64,000 nucleotides of DNA from Ohessyouella blattaphilus (GCF_024721265.1 NZ_JAMXOC010000002.1:62001-126000), one strand, 5' to 3'. Shown: positions 7,787 through 16,521, counted from the first letter of the stretch. Notes: generated by a model from the letters alone, not told the origin. A program made the numbers and translations.

Positions 7787-8629
7787 TTATTGCAATAGTT
7801 GAAGAACGCCCTGAGGAAGAGAGTTCGCTTGTGAAAGCATAGCCTGCGAAGATTGAATCAGGATATTGTTCTTCGTATAAGCCATCATTTCCTTAGCCAT
7901 ATCAACGTCACGAATACGACTTTCAGCAGCCGTCATGTTCTCAGCATTGACACTTAAGTTGTTAATGGTGTGTTCCATACGGTTCTGCAGCGCACCAAGA
8001 CCGGCTCTTTGAGTAGATACTTGATTAATTGAAGCTTTAATAACATCAATTGCTGCAGAGGCACCAGTCTGACTAGCAATAGTAATGGCATCTAGTTTAG
8101 CGTCAGTAACACCTAAGTCGGCAGTTTTCATACTATCCACTGTAACGGTGATCTGATTAAAGGTATCGGCGGTATCACCAACTTGTAAAGTAAGGCCATC
8201 AGCAGATAAAGAGCCATCTAGTAGTTTTTTACCATTAAAGTTTGTACTATCAGCAATACGGTTAATTTCACTTTTTAATGCAGTAACTTCGGCTTCCATG
8301 GCCTCTCTATCAACCTTATTTTCATAAGTACCATTGGCTGATTGAGTTGCAAGTTCTACCATACGATTAAGCATAGAGTGAACTTCTGTTAGAGAACCTT
8401 CCGCTGTCTGGATTAGAGAAACGGCATCCTGTGAGTTCTTTTGCGCGGTTTCAAGACCAGTGATTTGAGCTCTCATTTTCTCAGAGATAGCAAGACCGGC
8501 AGCGTCATCACCAGCGCGGTTGATGCGGTATCCTGAAGAAAGCTTTTCTAAGTTCTTGCCAACAGCAGAGTTGTTGTTTGTTAAGTTACGGTAAGAGTTG
8601 ATTGCAGTAATGTTGTGTTGAATTCTCAT
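7787..8629 (-). CDS. hag: Flagellin
   Basis: The 280-residue filament subunit, exported by the flagellar type III apparatus and polymerised under the FliD cap. The N-terminal D0/D1 region (IQHNITAINSYRNL, LEKLSSGYRINRAGDDAAGLAISE) and the C-terminal D1/D0 region ending LPQGVLQLLQ are fully conserved. The central part (about residues 140-190) is very short, so there is essentially no D2/D3 domain. It holds several Ser and Thr residues, plausible O-glycosylation sites. AAGGAGG (8638-8644) is a strong ribosome site. The roughly 127-base leader holds a GGA-bearing hairpin, a likely CsrA target. A sigma-28-like promoter lies upstream and a strong terminator downstream, so it is monocistronic. Confidence 0.97.
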   Translation of the reverse strand: MRIQHNITAINSYRNLTNNNSAVGKNLEKLSSGYRINRAGDDAAGLAISEKMRAQITGLETAQKNSQDAVSLIQTAEGSLTEVHSMLNRMVELATQSANGTYENKVDREAMEAEVTALKSEINRIADSTNFNGKKLLDGSLSADGLTLQVGDTADTFNQITVTVDSMKTADLGVTDAKLDAITIASQTGASAAIDVIKASINQVSTQRAGLGALQNRMEHTINNLSVNAENMTAAESRIRDVDMAKEMMAYTKNNILIQSSQAMLSQANSLPQGVLQLLQ

Positions 8630-8637
8630 AAATAATT

Positions 8638-8675
8638 CCTCCTTGAATTGTGTTCCCGGGAATTCCCTTTCCCGG
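8638..8675 (-). promoter_or_regulatory. hag leader: ribosome site plus hairpin with GGA in its loop (candidate CsrA sites)
   Basis: In the mRNA, CCGGGAA (8669-8675) pairs with TTCCCGG (8656-8662), leaving AGGGAA in the loop. Further GGA triplets follow, including the ribosome site AAGGAGG (8638-8644). A GGA in a hairpin loop plus one in the ribosome site is the arrangement CsrA uses on Bacillus subtilis hag; csrA and fliW are in this window. An overlapping alternative palindrome TTCCCGGGAA is also present. Confidence 0.5.
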
Positions 8676-8762
8676 AGTGTCAGTTTCTTAGTTACTTATT
8701 TTGTAGACGCGTCGTCCACGAATGAAGTGCTTTTGTTTATGCTTTATTCGTGTTCAAATAGA

Positions 8763-8791
8763 TTATCGTCTGGGGATTAGAAAACATAAGT
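8763..8791 (-). promoter_or_regulatory. Candidate sigma-28 promoter of hag
   Basis: On the minus strand: ACTTAT (8786-8791), a 15-base spacer and GACGATAA (8763-8770). Predicted start near 8756. Same element and spacing as before cheA and the chemoreceptor gene. Confidence 0.7.
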
Positions 8792-8799
8792 ATTTAAAT

Positions 8800-8854
8800 C
8801 TAAAAAAAATATAAACTCATGAAAACAGCCTATTTATAAGGGCTTCATGAGTTT
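8800..8854 (-). terminator. Terminator of the cheA-cheW-cheR-cheB operon
   Basis: An 11-bp stem, AAACTCATGAA (8813-8823) with TTCATGAGTTT (8844-8854), and an inner AGCC/GGCT pairing. A T-run follows on the minus strand (8802-8809). It ends a few bases before the hag promoter. Confidence 0.85.
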
Positions 8855-9433
8855 TTAGAGGCGATTGATGATTAGATTGGCAATGGAATCTAATGGTGCT
8901 TGGGTGCAAAGAGCACCTAGGTCGTGGGCGACCATAGGCATGCCGTAGACCACACTGGAGGCTTTGTCTTGGCCGATGGTATAAGCGCCAGCTTTTTTCA
9001 TCTCTAGAAGACCTTTCGCGCCATCGCTCCCCATACCGGTTAGAATGACACCAAGAGCATTTGGACCGGCGTATTTAGCCACAGAGTGGAAGAGGACGTC
9101 GACAGAGGGTCGATGACAGTTTACTTTTTCCTCGTCTAGAAGCCGTACGAAATAGCGGGGGCCAATCCGGACGATCTTCATATGGGTCTGGCCACCAGGC
9201 GCTACGAGGCACAAGCCGGGGGTAAGGCAGTCGCCATCACGGGCTTCTTTTACTTGAAAGTTACAGATTTTATCCAAACGCTGAGCATACATCTGGGTAA
9301 AACCCTCAGGCATATGCTGAGTAATTACTATTGCGGGAATTGCGGCTGGCAAGGCCTCTAATATCTTTACGGTGGCTTCCGTACCACCAGTAGAGGCGCC
9401 GATGGCGATTATTTCAAGATTGTTCTTAAACAT
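8855..9433 (-). CDS. cheB: CheB-type glutamate methylesterase without receiver domain
   Basis: Demethylates or deamidates chemoreceptor glutamates during adaptation. At 192 residues it consists only of the C-terminal methylesterase domain; the usual family member is about 350 residues with an N-terminal receiver. The catalytic triad is intact: Ser14 in GASTGG, His40 in QHMP and Asp137 in GMGSDG. The ATG at 9433 is chosen because GTGAGG precedes it; an in-frame GTG at 9448 lies within that site. With no receiver, CheA cannot activate it by phosphorylation in the usual way, so it should be constitutive or controlled otherwise. It is the last gene of the cheA operon, 30 bases after cheR. Confidence 0.88.
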   Translation of the reverse strand: MFKNNLEIIAIGASTGGTEATVKILEALPAAIPAIVITQHMPEGFTQMYAQRLDKICNFQVKEARDGDCLTPGLCLVAPGGQTHMKIVRIGPRYFVRLLDEEKVNCHRPSVDVLFHSVAKYAGPNALGVILTGMGSDGAKGLLEMKKAGAYTIGQDKASSVVYGMPMVAHDLGALCTQAPLDSIANLIINRL

Positions 9434-9463
9434 AGTAGGTATCCTCACAAGTCATAGGTAAAA

Positions 9464-10282
9464 CTAACGAAGGGGTTTACGGTAAGCAGAGGGCATTATA
9501 TGCTCATAAGGCAAATCTTTGTTAGTCAAATTTTCGGAGTGACCGATAAAGAGATAACCACCAGGATAGGTGGCATTGTAAAAGCGTCTACAGAGATCTT
9601 CTTTCGTATCTTTATCGAAGTAAATCATCACGTTGCGGCAGAAAATCACATCAAAGGGACGCTTGAAGCGGATGGGGTCCATCAGATTAAAGGTGCGGAA
9701 GATTACATTTTCGCGAATTTCATTAATCACCTGATAGTCGGTTTTGTTAGTAAGTGGGCGGAAATAACGACTTTTAAACCCGTTTGGCATATCTTTAAGA
9801 GCATCTTCAGAATAAATCCCTTTGGCCGCTAGAGAAAGGGCATTCATTGAGATGTCGGTAGCGAGAATGCGGGTATCCCACTTATCAAAATCAGATCCCA
9901 AATATTCTTTCATCAGCATCGAAAGCGTGTAGGGCTCTTGGCCCGAGGAACAGCCGGCACTCCAGATACTTAGCGTGCGGTCTTTTTTGTTAGCCACTAG
10001 TTGAGGGAGCACGGTGTCCTTAAAATAATCAAAGTGGTTTACCTCTCGCATAAAGAACGTATAATTGGTGGTCAAGCGATTAAGCAGTTGATCGATGTCA
10101 CTTTTATGTTCAGTAGTTATAATGTAGTCAATATAATCCGTAAAATTGGCATAGCCAAGCCGCGATAACATGGGCGAAAGGCGCCCCATAATTAGCTGGC
10201 GCTTATTTGCTAAGTTGATTCCGTAGTTGTGTTTAATAAAGGTGACTAAGCGCGTGAAATCGCGATTGGAGATATCTATCAT
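9464..10282 (-). CDS. cheR: Chemotaxis protein methyltransferase CheR
   Basis: A 272-residue SAM-dependent enzyme that methylates chemoreceptor glutamates. The N-terminal helical domain (about 1-75) contains the family segment LLNRLTTNYTFFMRE. The Rossmann domain has the SAM loop SAGCSSGQEPYTLSML, acidic ATDIS and the late motif VIFCRNVMIYFD. Length and order match single-domain CheR. It lies three bases after cheW on the same strand and pairs functionally with the following cheB. Confidence 0.95.
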   Translation of the reverse strand: MIDISNRDFTRLVTFIKHNYGINLANKRQLIMGRLSPMLSRLGYANFTDYIDYIITTEHKSDIDQLLNRLTTNYTFFMREVNHFDYFKDTVLPQLVANKKDRTLSIWSAGCSSGQEPYTLSMLMKEYLGSDFDKWDTRILATDISMNALSLAAKGIYSEDALKDMPNGFKSRYFRPLTNKTDYQVINEIRENVIFRTFNLMDPIRFKRPFDVIFCRNVMIYFDKDTKEDLCRRFYNATYPGGYLFIGHSENLTNKDLPYEHIMPSAYRKPLR

Positions 10283-10285
10283 GGT

Positions 10286-10711
10286 TTATTCTCCTTGGGT
10301 GTCTACTTCTAGAAGGGAAGCGGCATCAAGTATTAGCGCCACTTTGTCGGTTGCTATCGTTAGGAGTTGATTTGCTAGTTCCTCTGATTTTGGTGTTGGT
10401 AGCGGAGAAACCGCAGTATCATCTAAATCCTGAACCTGTAGGACAGTATCTACTGCCAGCCCAATTAGCTCATTATCAATATCTAAGATAACGATACAGG
10501 TAGCTTCCGTATAGGGCAGAAAATCCTTGCCGAGTCGAAGACGCATATCCATAACCGGGATAATTTGTCCCCGAAGATTAATAATGCCTGAGATAAAATT
10601 AGGCGATTTTGGAACCGTACGGATTTGGTAATTCGTGATAATCTCTACCACATAATCAGTGGCAACGGCAAAGGTTAAGTTGTCGGTGGTAAAAGTAAGA
10701 TAGCTTTTCAT
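10286..10711 (-). CDS. cheW: Chemotaxis coupling protein CheW
   Basis: A 141-residue single CheW domain that links receptors to CheA in the chemoreceptor array. Family marks are the N-terminal YLTFTTDNLTFAV beta strands, ISGIINLRGQIIPVMDMR and the late LGLAVD-type segment (here IGLAVDTVLQV). It sits three bases after cheA and three before cheR, so the four genes are tightly coupled. A second CheW-type domain in the window is in CheV. Confidence 0.94.
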   Translation of the reverse strand: MKSYLTFTTDNLTFAVATDYVVEIITNYQIRTVPKSPNFISGIINLRGQIIPVMDMRLRLGKDFLPYTEATCIVILDIDNELIGLAVDTVLQVQDLDDTAVSPLPTPKSEELANQLLTIATDKVALILDAASLLEVDTQGE

Positions 10712-10714
10712 GTT

Positions 10715-12730
10715 TTATACCTCGCTTATATTTCTTGTGTTTTGGTCGCCGGTGAAAGCGGAGTAAATCCCGCCAACATCTAAAATAATGCTGATGCTTC
10801 CATCTCCAAGAATGGTACAACCGCTGATTCCGTAGTCTTTAATTCTAAAATTATTCAGATACGTAGGCAAAGGCTTAACCACAACTTGTTGTTCACCAAT
10901 CAAGTTATCAACAAAGAGACAGTAAGAGTGTTCTCCAGATTCAACCCAGATTAGAATGCCATCTTCCATATCCGTTACGCCGTTTTCTAGTTGAAGCAAA
11001 TCTCGCAGCCTCACAACGGGAAAGAAGTCATTAAGATACTTGATTATCTCTTGGCCTTTGGCATCGCGAATAACATCGGTATTGGTAGCTTTAAAAGATT
11101 GCTTAATGTTGGCAATGGGCAAGGTGAATATTTCTTTTCCGACAGAGACGTCCATGCCGTCAACAATAGCTAAGGTAAGCGGAATCTTTAAAGTGGTTGT
11201 GCTTCCTTGTCCTTGTTCGCTGGTAATAATTACCGTACCGCCGATAGACTCTACATTCTTTTTGACCACATCAAGACCCACGCCGCGACCGGAATATTCG
11301 GTCACTTCATGGTTTGTCGAAAATCCAGGAAGCATCAGGAGAGAAAGAATCTCTTTCTTGCTATAGGCGTCGGCTGGTTTGGTGAGCAGTCCATTTTTCT
11401 CGGCTTTTTTAAGAATGGCTTCGGTGTCCATTCCCTGTCCATTGTCGGTAACGGTGATAATTACTTCGCTGCCGGTGTGGCTCGCACTAAGAGTGACTTC
11501 TGGTTGTTCTTCCTTTCCGGCTTGTAGTCGCGCTTCCGGGCTTTCGATACCGTGATCGATGGCATTGCGAACAATGTGCATTAAAGGATCGGAAATCCCG
11601 TCCACAATAGTTTTATCTACCTCGGTATCGGAGCCGATAAGGGTAAGCTTAACGTTTTTACCAAGACTCTTATTCATATCGCGAACAATGCGATTCATTC
11701 GCTGAAAGACGCCAGAGACGGGTACCATTCTTAGGGACATGGCAATATCTTGAAGTTCATCGGTTAGTTTGCGAAGTTGCCGGGCGGATTTTAGAAAGCT
11801 ATCATCCTTAAGGCCCAGGCGTTCAGGGATGGCGACTACCATAGATTCTGTGATCACAATCTCTCCAACCACCGCAATTAATTTGTCTAGCTTGTTAAGG
11901 CTTACATTGATTAAATCCTGTTTTATATTTGCTTTTGGTATCGCTTTCTCAGGCTTTGCCTCGTTTACTTCAGCGGTCACACTGGGCTCATCTTCAGTTA
12001 TAGCTGCCAGCTTAGGTTGAATTAATTCATAGGAGCGAATGCTTCCGGAATTTTTGATGGTCTCAATCGCTTCTTTTGCTAAGGATTCACTGTCAAAGAA
12101 AAGCTTAAAGCCTTGGTCAATAATTGTTTCTGAAGAGGCAGCGTTTGTTTCCACATCTTTCGGCGAATAGGTAAAAGCAAGGCCCTCGCCTTCTAGAGCG
12201 CTTACAAGCATAAAGGCACGTAGGTTTTCCATGCCACAGTCGGTGTCGAAGTTTATTAACACTTGATAGCTATGCTTGTCATCGATGGTATCTACCTCCG
12301 TCTTAGTCGGTAGGGCTTCGCCCTTTAATTTTTTGATAAAGGTATTTATTTTTAGGGTTAAGCCGTCTGTATCCTGGGATAGCGGGAGATCCGCTTTCAC
12401 TTTCTCGTACTCTAGTCGGAGAGTGTCCATTGAATCAAACATTAATTCAAAGAGTTGATTTCGTTGTTTGCCACTTAAACTATCCATACCATTTTCGCGA
12501 ATATAGAAGAAGAGATCTTCGATATGATGAGCGATTTCCATTAGCGAGTGGTATTCAAGCATTGCTGACGAGCCTTTGATAGTGTGCATATTTCTAAATA
12601 TTTGGTTGGTTTCATCTACAGAAAAAGTCCCTTCCTGCTCGGCGCTGATGAGCAAATCATCAAGCTCTGCCAGAAGAGAATCCGTTTCAAATAGATAGGC
12701 CTCTAAGAGGGTGTCATTTACGTTATCCAT
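10715..12730 (-). CDS. cheA: Chemotaxis histidine kinase CheA
   Basis: A 671-residue kinase that phosphorylates CheY and CheV. P1 (HPt) spans about 1-105, with the phosphorylated His49 in MHTIKGSS. P2-like response-regulator binding is about 165-260 (YQVLINFD start). The P3 dimerisation helices follow. The P4 ATPase has N-box HIVRNAIDHG, G1 DNGQGMD and G2 GRGVGLDVV. The C-terminal P5 is a CheW-like domain. The ATG at 12730 is chosen because GAGG lies ten bases upstream and the P1 homology starts there; the frame runs back to 12856, beyond the promoter. A sigma-28-like promoter at 12804-12831 drives the operon. Confidence 0.96.
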   Translation of the reverse strand: MDNVNDTLLEAYLFETDSLLAELDDLLISAEQEGTFSVDETNQIFRNMHTIKGSSAMLEYHSLMEIAHHIEDLFFYIRENGMDSLSGKQRNQLFELMFDSMDTLRLEYEKVKADLPLSQDTDGLTLKINTFIKKLKGEALPTKTEVDTIDDKHSYQVLINFDTDCGMENLRAFMLVSALEGEGLAFTYSPKDVETNAASSETIIDQGFKLFFDSESLAKEAIETIKNSGSIRSYELIQPKLAAITEDEPSVTAEVNEAKPEKAIPKANIKQDLINVSLNKLDKLIAVVGEIVITESMVVAIPERLGLKDDSFLKSARQLRKLTDELQDIAMSLRMVPVSGVFQRMNRIVRDMNKSLGKNVKLTLIGSDTEVDKTIVDGISDPLMHIVRNAIDHGIESPEARLQAGKEEQPEVTLSASHTGSEVIITVTDNGQGMDTEAILKKAEKNGLLTKPADAYSKKEILSLLMLPGFSTNHEVTEYSGRGVGLDVVKKNVESIGGTVIITSEQGQGSTTTLKIPLTLAIVDGMDVSVGKEIFTLPIANIKQSFKATNTDVIRDAKGQEIIKYLNDFFPVVRLRDLLQLENGVTDMEDGILIWVESGEHSYCLFVDNLIGEQQVVVKPLPTYLNNFRIKDYGISGCTILGDGSISIILDVGGIYSAFTGDQNTRNISEV

Positions 12731-12765
12731 ATTTTTTATACCTCGGTTATTTGTTTTTTTCCAAC

Positions 12766-12794
12766 TTGCATCAAAAGAATCCGTATGATAATGT
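12766..12794 (+). promoter_or_regulatory. Candidate sigma-A promoter of the FliK-like/FlhB-C-like pair
   Basis: TTGCAT (12766-12771), a 17-base spacer and TAATGT (12789-12794), lying back to back with the minus-strand cheA promoter. Predicted start near 12801. Confidence 0.45.
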
Positions 12795-12803
12795 ACAGAT
12801 AGT

Positions 12804-12831
12804 ATATCGACAGAAGTTGATAAAAAATAAG
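12804..12831 (-). promoter_or_regulatory. Candidate sigma-28 promoter of cheA-cheW-cheR-cheB
   Basis: On the minus strand: CTTAT (12827-12831), a 15-base spacer and GTCGATAT (12804-12811). Leader of about 67 bases to the cheA ATG. Confidence 0.7.
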
Positions 12832-12849
12832 AAATTTGGGGATGAAAAT

Positions 12850-14259
12850 ATGACAAATATTTTAAAAGTCACAACACCGGTTAGCGGCTATGAGAAGACG
12901 GCTCCGGTTAAGAACAAAGGACTGAGAAATACGGAAAATACGGCGGAGGCAGCTAGTAAGGATGAGAAAGGGGCACCGCTAGAACAAGACAAAGCCTTAG
13001 GGGAGGGCAGTGTCAGTAAGTTTCGCTATGAATCCAACTATGGGAATTTTATCAAGCAGCTTCACGAGAGCCCTAGTCTTACAGAGAGTTTGACGAAAGT
13101 GTTTGATAGTTTAAACAGTCAGGATATTGGCAATTCACCAGCTGAGTTTATCGCAATGACAGAAGAATTTGTGAATGCGCTTACGGATAGTCCTGAAGAA
13201 AGACTTGCTCAGCTAAAGGGAAATGCGCAGACTTCTATTCGGTTTAGTGGCGCTTTTTTCGGAATCTTACGACAAGTTTTAAACGGTGAAGAACCTTTGG
13301 AATTAAAAGCGGGGGTCCTGGAGTTTCTTCGGCGTTATACCGATATGGCAGAAACGCCGCGTCTGCTTGAAAGTATAAGATATACCTTGGCGAGCATTGA
13401 CAAGTGGATGTATAAAGATGCAAAGATGCAATTGGCTGAGTTAACGTCTGGTCTTACCTTTGGAAAAGATGAGATGGCATCTGAGTTGCAGGTACTAAGG
13501 GATAAGGTGCTGCCATTTTTAAATCTTTATATTTCCCGCATGAATGAAAGAGGTAGTCTAAGAGATTTGTCAGCGCTTTTAGGAAATCTGCTGGGTAGAT
13601 GTGAAAACGGAGCGCCTACGCGAGTGGAAGAGGCGTTTGCGGAATTAATGAAGTTCCAAGGAATGCAAAAATATCTGGCAGGGGCGAATCCTTCGGCGAT
13701 TTTACAGGTACTAGCAAATAGCGATTATGAGAAGGCAAAAAAGGAACAGAAGTGGGTGGAAAAATTCCGGCAACTTGTGAGCGCGGGTGTAACTGGGAAA
13801 GCGGGAAAAGAGCAACAACAGATGTATAAGGATATTCTCCAGGCGATGATCGTAAATGAAAGTGTCTATATGCCTATTTTGCATACGCTGATTCCCTATC
13901 AAGCGGATGGCAAGGTAAGGTTTAGTGAAATGTGGGTGGATCCTGATGCGGATAAAACAAGCGAGGAAAGCCCTGGTAAAAGAGGGAGCAAGTGCCTTGT
14001 TAAATTTGACATTGATCAGCTAGGCAAGTTTGATTTGTTTTTATATCATCAAGATGGAAAAGTAAAAATGCAGCTAAATGCACCAGAAAAAGTTAAAGAC
14101 AAACTGGAAACGGTGCGTACCGATTTGACAAAGCTAATCACAAAAAACGGCCTAGAAGCAGAGGAGCTATACGTGGAGACAGGTAAACCGGCGATCCCGT
14201 TAACGGAGGCGTTTCCGCAGATTATGGAAAAGGAGAATAGTGTGAATGTCAGAATATAA
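12850..14259 (+). CDS. FliK-like (hook-length control C-domain) protein, YlqG-like
   Basis: A 469-residue protein. The N-terminal 60 residues are low-complexity and charged. The middle (about 90-330) is helical with no family I recognise. The end (about 370-460) resembles the FliK C-terminal domain: LVKFDIDQLGKFDLFLYHQDG, then a predicted helix and LYVETGKP. The partner gene overlapping its end encodes a free FlhB C-domain homologue. B. subtilis has the same pairing (ylqG-ylqH) outside its fla operon, so I call this YlqG-like. It may interact with the export gate. The ATG at 12850 follows GGGG; the frame is open from 12751 but without a ribosome site. Confidence 0.6.
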   Translation: MTNILKVTTPVSGYEKTAPVKNKGLRNTENTAEAASKDEKGAPLEQDKALGEGSVSKFRYESNYGNFIKQLHESPSLTESLTKVFDSLNSQDIGNSPAEFIAMTEEFVNALTDSPEERLAQLKGNAQTSIRFSGAFFGILRQVLNGEEPLELKAGVLEFLRRYTDMAETPRLLESIRYTLASIDKWMYKDAKMQLAELTSGLTFGKDEMASELQVLRDKVLPFLNLYISRMNERGSLRDLSALLGNLLGRCENGAPTRVEEAFAELMKFQGMQKYLAGANPSAILQVLANSDYEKAKKEQKWVEKFRQLVSAGVTGKAGKEQQQMYKDILQAMIVNESVYMPILHTLIPYQADGKVRFSEMWVDPDADKTSEESPGKRGSKCLVKFDIDQLGKFDLFLYHQDGKVKMQLNAPEKVKDKLETVRTDLTKLITKNGLEAEELYVETGKPAIPLTEAFPQIMEKENSVNVRI

Positions 14260-14512
14260 TAGCAAGCACAAAGCAGTTGCCCTTAATTATGATACGGAAA
14301 AGAATATGGCACCGGTTATCGTTGCCTCGGGGATGGGATATGTGGCGGAAGAGATGCTGAAAGTAGCGGCCGAAGCAGGGGTGCCGATATATGAGGATAA
14401 TTCTCTAGCGACACTTCTTACGCAATTGGAACTAGGGATGGAGATTCCCGAAGAGCTTTACCAAGTAGTGATAGATATCTATTTGTATTTCCTTGATTTT
14501 CAAGAAGAATAG
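14246..14512 (+). CDS. Free-standing FlhB C-terminal domain homologue (YlqH/FhlB-like)
   Basis: An 88-residue protein matching the cytoplasmic C-terminal domain of FlhB: KAVALNYDTEKNMAPVIVASG, then the helices ending in IYLYFLDF. Where FlhB has the self-cleaving NPTH, this has NSKH, so there is no cleavage site, as expected for a stand-alone domain. Such proteins can substitute for the FlhB C-domain in export. It starts 14 bases inside the end of the preceding FliK-like gene, with AGGAG in that gene, so translation is coupled. The full-length FlhB of this organism is at 33809. Confidence 0.85.
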   Translation: MSEYNSKHKAVALNYDTEKNMAPVIVASGMGYVAEEMLKVAAEAGVPIYEDNSLATLLTQLELGMEIPEELYQVVIDIYLYFLDFQEE

Positions 14513-14514
14513 TT

Positions 14515-14550
14515 AAAAGTGCCAGAGAATCGCTCTCTGGCACTTTTTTT
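14515..14550. terminator. Bidirectional terminator between YlqH-like and chemoreceptor genes
   Basis: A 14-bp perfect stem, AAAAGTGCCAGAGA (14515-14528) and TCTCTGGCACTTTT (14534-14547), loop of 5, with T-runs on either strand. It serves the plus-strand pair and the convergent chemoreceptor gene. Confidence 0.9.
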
Positions 14551-16363
14551 AATACTTATCATCGCTTCCAGTGAAGCGTTCTTCATAGACGTATTCCGTT
14601 GTTTCCGGTGTTGTTAGCGCCTTAAAGCGTTTTTTGTCTTGGCTGCGTTTGTCATTGATTTTAAAATTGCCAATCAATTCGCTAAGAAGTCGAGCCTGTC
14701 CGGACAATTCTTCACTAGAGGCGGCACCCTCTTCGGCGGTTGCCGAGTTTGTTTGGACGACACTAGAGATTTGATCCACACCTTGGGTGATTTGGGCAAT
14801 GGCATCGGCTTGCTCTTTAGAAGATGTGGAAATGTCGTTAATTAAATCGACAACGCCGCTAGTATGAGAAGAGACTTGATCAATGGCCTTTGCCGTTGCC
14901 CCGGCAATTTGGGTACCATTTTCTACAGCGGCGATGGCATTTTTAATAAGAGCAGTGGTATTTTGGGCAGCGTCTTGGCTTTTCCCGGCCAGATTGCGAA
15001 CCTCATCAGCAACGACGGCAAAACCTTTACCTGCAGAACCAGCGCGCGCCGCTTCAACGGCTGCATTAAGAGCGAGAATATTCGTTTGGAAAGCAATGTC
15101 CTCAATCGTCTTAATAATCTTGCCGATTTCACCGGAAGCTTCACCGATGGCGGCCATAGCAGCGGTCATATCGTTCATTTGTCGATTGCCTTCAAGAATC
15201 GACTCGCCGGCTTTTGTGGCAAGGTCATTGGCCTTAGTCGCGTGTTTGGCATTGGCGACAACGGCTGTAGAAATTTCGTTTATTGTGGCCGCCAGTTCTT
15301 CCACCGAGCTGGCTTGCTCGGTAGCGCCTTGGGAGAGAGCTTGGGTGCCACTTGCCACTTGATCAGCGCCTAAATCCACCTGAATAGCGGCTTCAGCAAT
15401 TTGCGCCAAGGTACCGTTTAAGCGGGTGCAAATGCCCTTGATCGAGTCTAATAGGGGGGCGAAATCACCCACATATAGATTTTCACATTCGGAATTAACC
15501 GTAAAGTCACCCTCGCTCATTCCCCCTAAAAGTTTCTGCTCATCGCCGATGATACCTTTTAAGGTAGTAACAATTGTTATAGAGGCTTCTTGCATATCGA
15601 TGATTTCCGTGCAGCCTTTCATTTTTGGCACAGGCGAGGAAAGGTCCCCTTTGGCCAAAGCATCTAAACGCTTTGCACACGCCCTTACAGGTGCGGCAAT
15701 GCCTTTGTTTAGGCGGATAGTAATAACGACAATGGCCACAATGGAGATTACAAATAGGAGGATAGCAATATAGGAGATAGTATTTGAAGTAGCGTCTAAT
15801 TCGCCAACGGCTTCATTTCCGGAACTTTTCTTATCCTCAGTCATCGCTCCAAGAGTGGTCATGGCGTCTTGGTAAAGGGGCTCGATGGTTTCATGAGCCT
15901 GTGCTTCTAAAAGTTCTAGCTCTGCTTGAGAAGTTGTCGCGCCAACCTTGCCTGCAAGGGCACTTAGAGTGTCCCGGTAGCTCTCATAGACCTGAGTGTA
16001 CGCAAGGTATTGTTCCTCTACTTTCGCACTAACAATGCCGTTTTTGATGGTTTCATTAAGAGCATCTAAATGATCTAAATTATTCTTGGTTAGTTCTTGT
16101 GCCTTTTCTCTGTCGGTAGCTTTTGTAGAAGCTATAGCGGCATATAAATCAGCCTTAGCATCGGCAATGGCAGTACGACTTTCTCCAATATCAGCTAAAG
16201 CAAAGCCGTAGTTCTTAAGGGCTTCATTGTAGGTGTCGTTCATCCAGATGTTGAGACAAAAGCCTAGAGCGCCAGAAAGGTTAGCGAGGATAGCGATTAA
16301 GATAAAGGCACTAATCAGGCGAGCTTTAACGGTTTGTTGGTTACGTTTTAATAGTTTTAACAT
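14549..16363 (-). CDS. Methyl-accepting chemotaxis protein
   Basis: A 604-residue transmembrane chemoreceptor. The first membrane helix is at about 15-37. A periplasm-side four-helix-bundle-type sensor follows (about 38-190), then the second membrane helix ([19 protein letters not shown], about 195-215), HAMP (about 218-270) and a long coiled-coil signalling domain. The hairpin tip has the invariant [12 protein letters not shown] and [10 protein letters not shown]. Methylation helices flank the tip. No C-terminal CheR-binding pentapeptide is seen; the end is [12 protein letters not shown]. It is monocistronic, with a sigma-28-like promoter and a strong terminator. It is the only receptor in the window; the ligand is unknown. 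Confidence 0.95.
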   Translation of the reverse strand: MLKLLKRNQQTVKARLISAFILIAILANLSGALGFCLNIWMNDTYNEALKNYGFALADIGESRTAIADAKADLYAAIASTKATDREKAQELTKNNLDHLDALNETIKNGIVSAKVEEQYLAYTQVYESYRDTLSALAGKVGATTSQAELELLEAQAHETIEPLYQDAMTTLGAMTEDKKSSGNEAVGELDATSNTISYIAILLFVISIVAIVVITIRLNKGIAAPVRACAKRLDALAKGDLSSPVPKMKGCTEIIDMQEASITIVTTLKGIIGDEQKLLGGMSEGDFTVNSECENLYVGDFAPLLDSIKGICTRLNGTLAQIAEAAIQVDLGADQVASGTQALSQGATEQASSVEELAATINEISTAVVANAKHATKANDLATKAGESILEGNRQMNDMTAAMAAIGEASGEIGKIIKTIEDIAFQTNILALNAAVEAARAGSAGKGFAVVADEVRNLAGKSQDAAQNTTALIKNAIAAVENGTQIAGATAKAIDQVSSHTSGVVDLINDISTSSKEQADAIAQITQGVDQISSVVQTNSATAEEGAASSEELSGQARLLSELIGNFKINDKRSQDKKRFKALTTPETTEYVYEERFTGSDDKY

Positions 16364-16401
16364 AATTCCCCTCTTTTCTAAAAAATATACTCACAACATG
16401 A

Positions 16402-16430
16402 ATATCGTCAACGTCCGCAAATTTATAAGT
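16402..16430 (-). promoter_or_regulatory. Candidate sigma-28 promoter of the chemoreceptor gene
   Basis: On the minus strand: ACTTAT (16425-16430), a 15-base spacer and GACGATAT (16402-16409). Seven identical contiguous bases flank the spacer compared with the hag promoter. Confidence 0.7.
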
Positions 16431-16521
16431 GATTTTAGTATGTGAAATTGCACAAAAAATAAGAAACGAAAAAAAATAATTCAAAAATTTTCCTGCAAAA
16501 CAGAGAAAAATATTTGATTTA

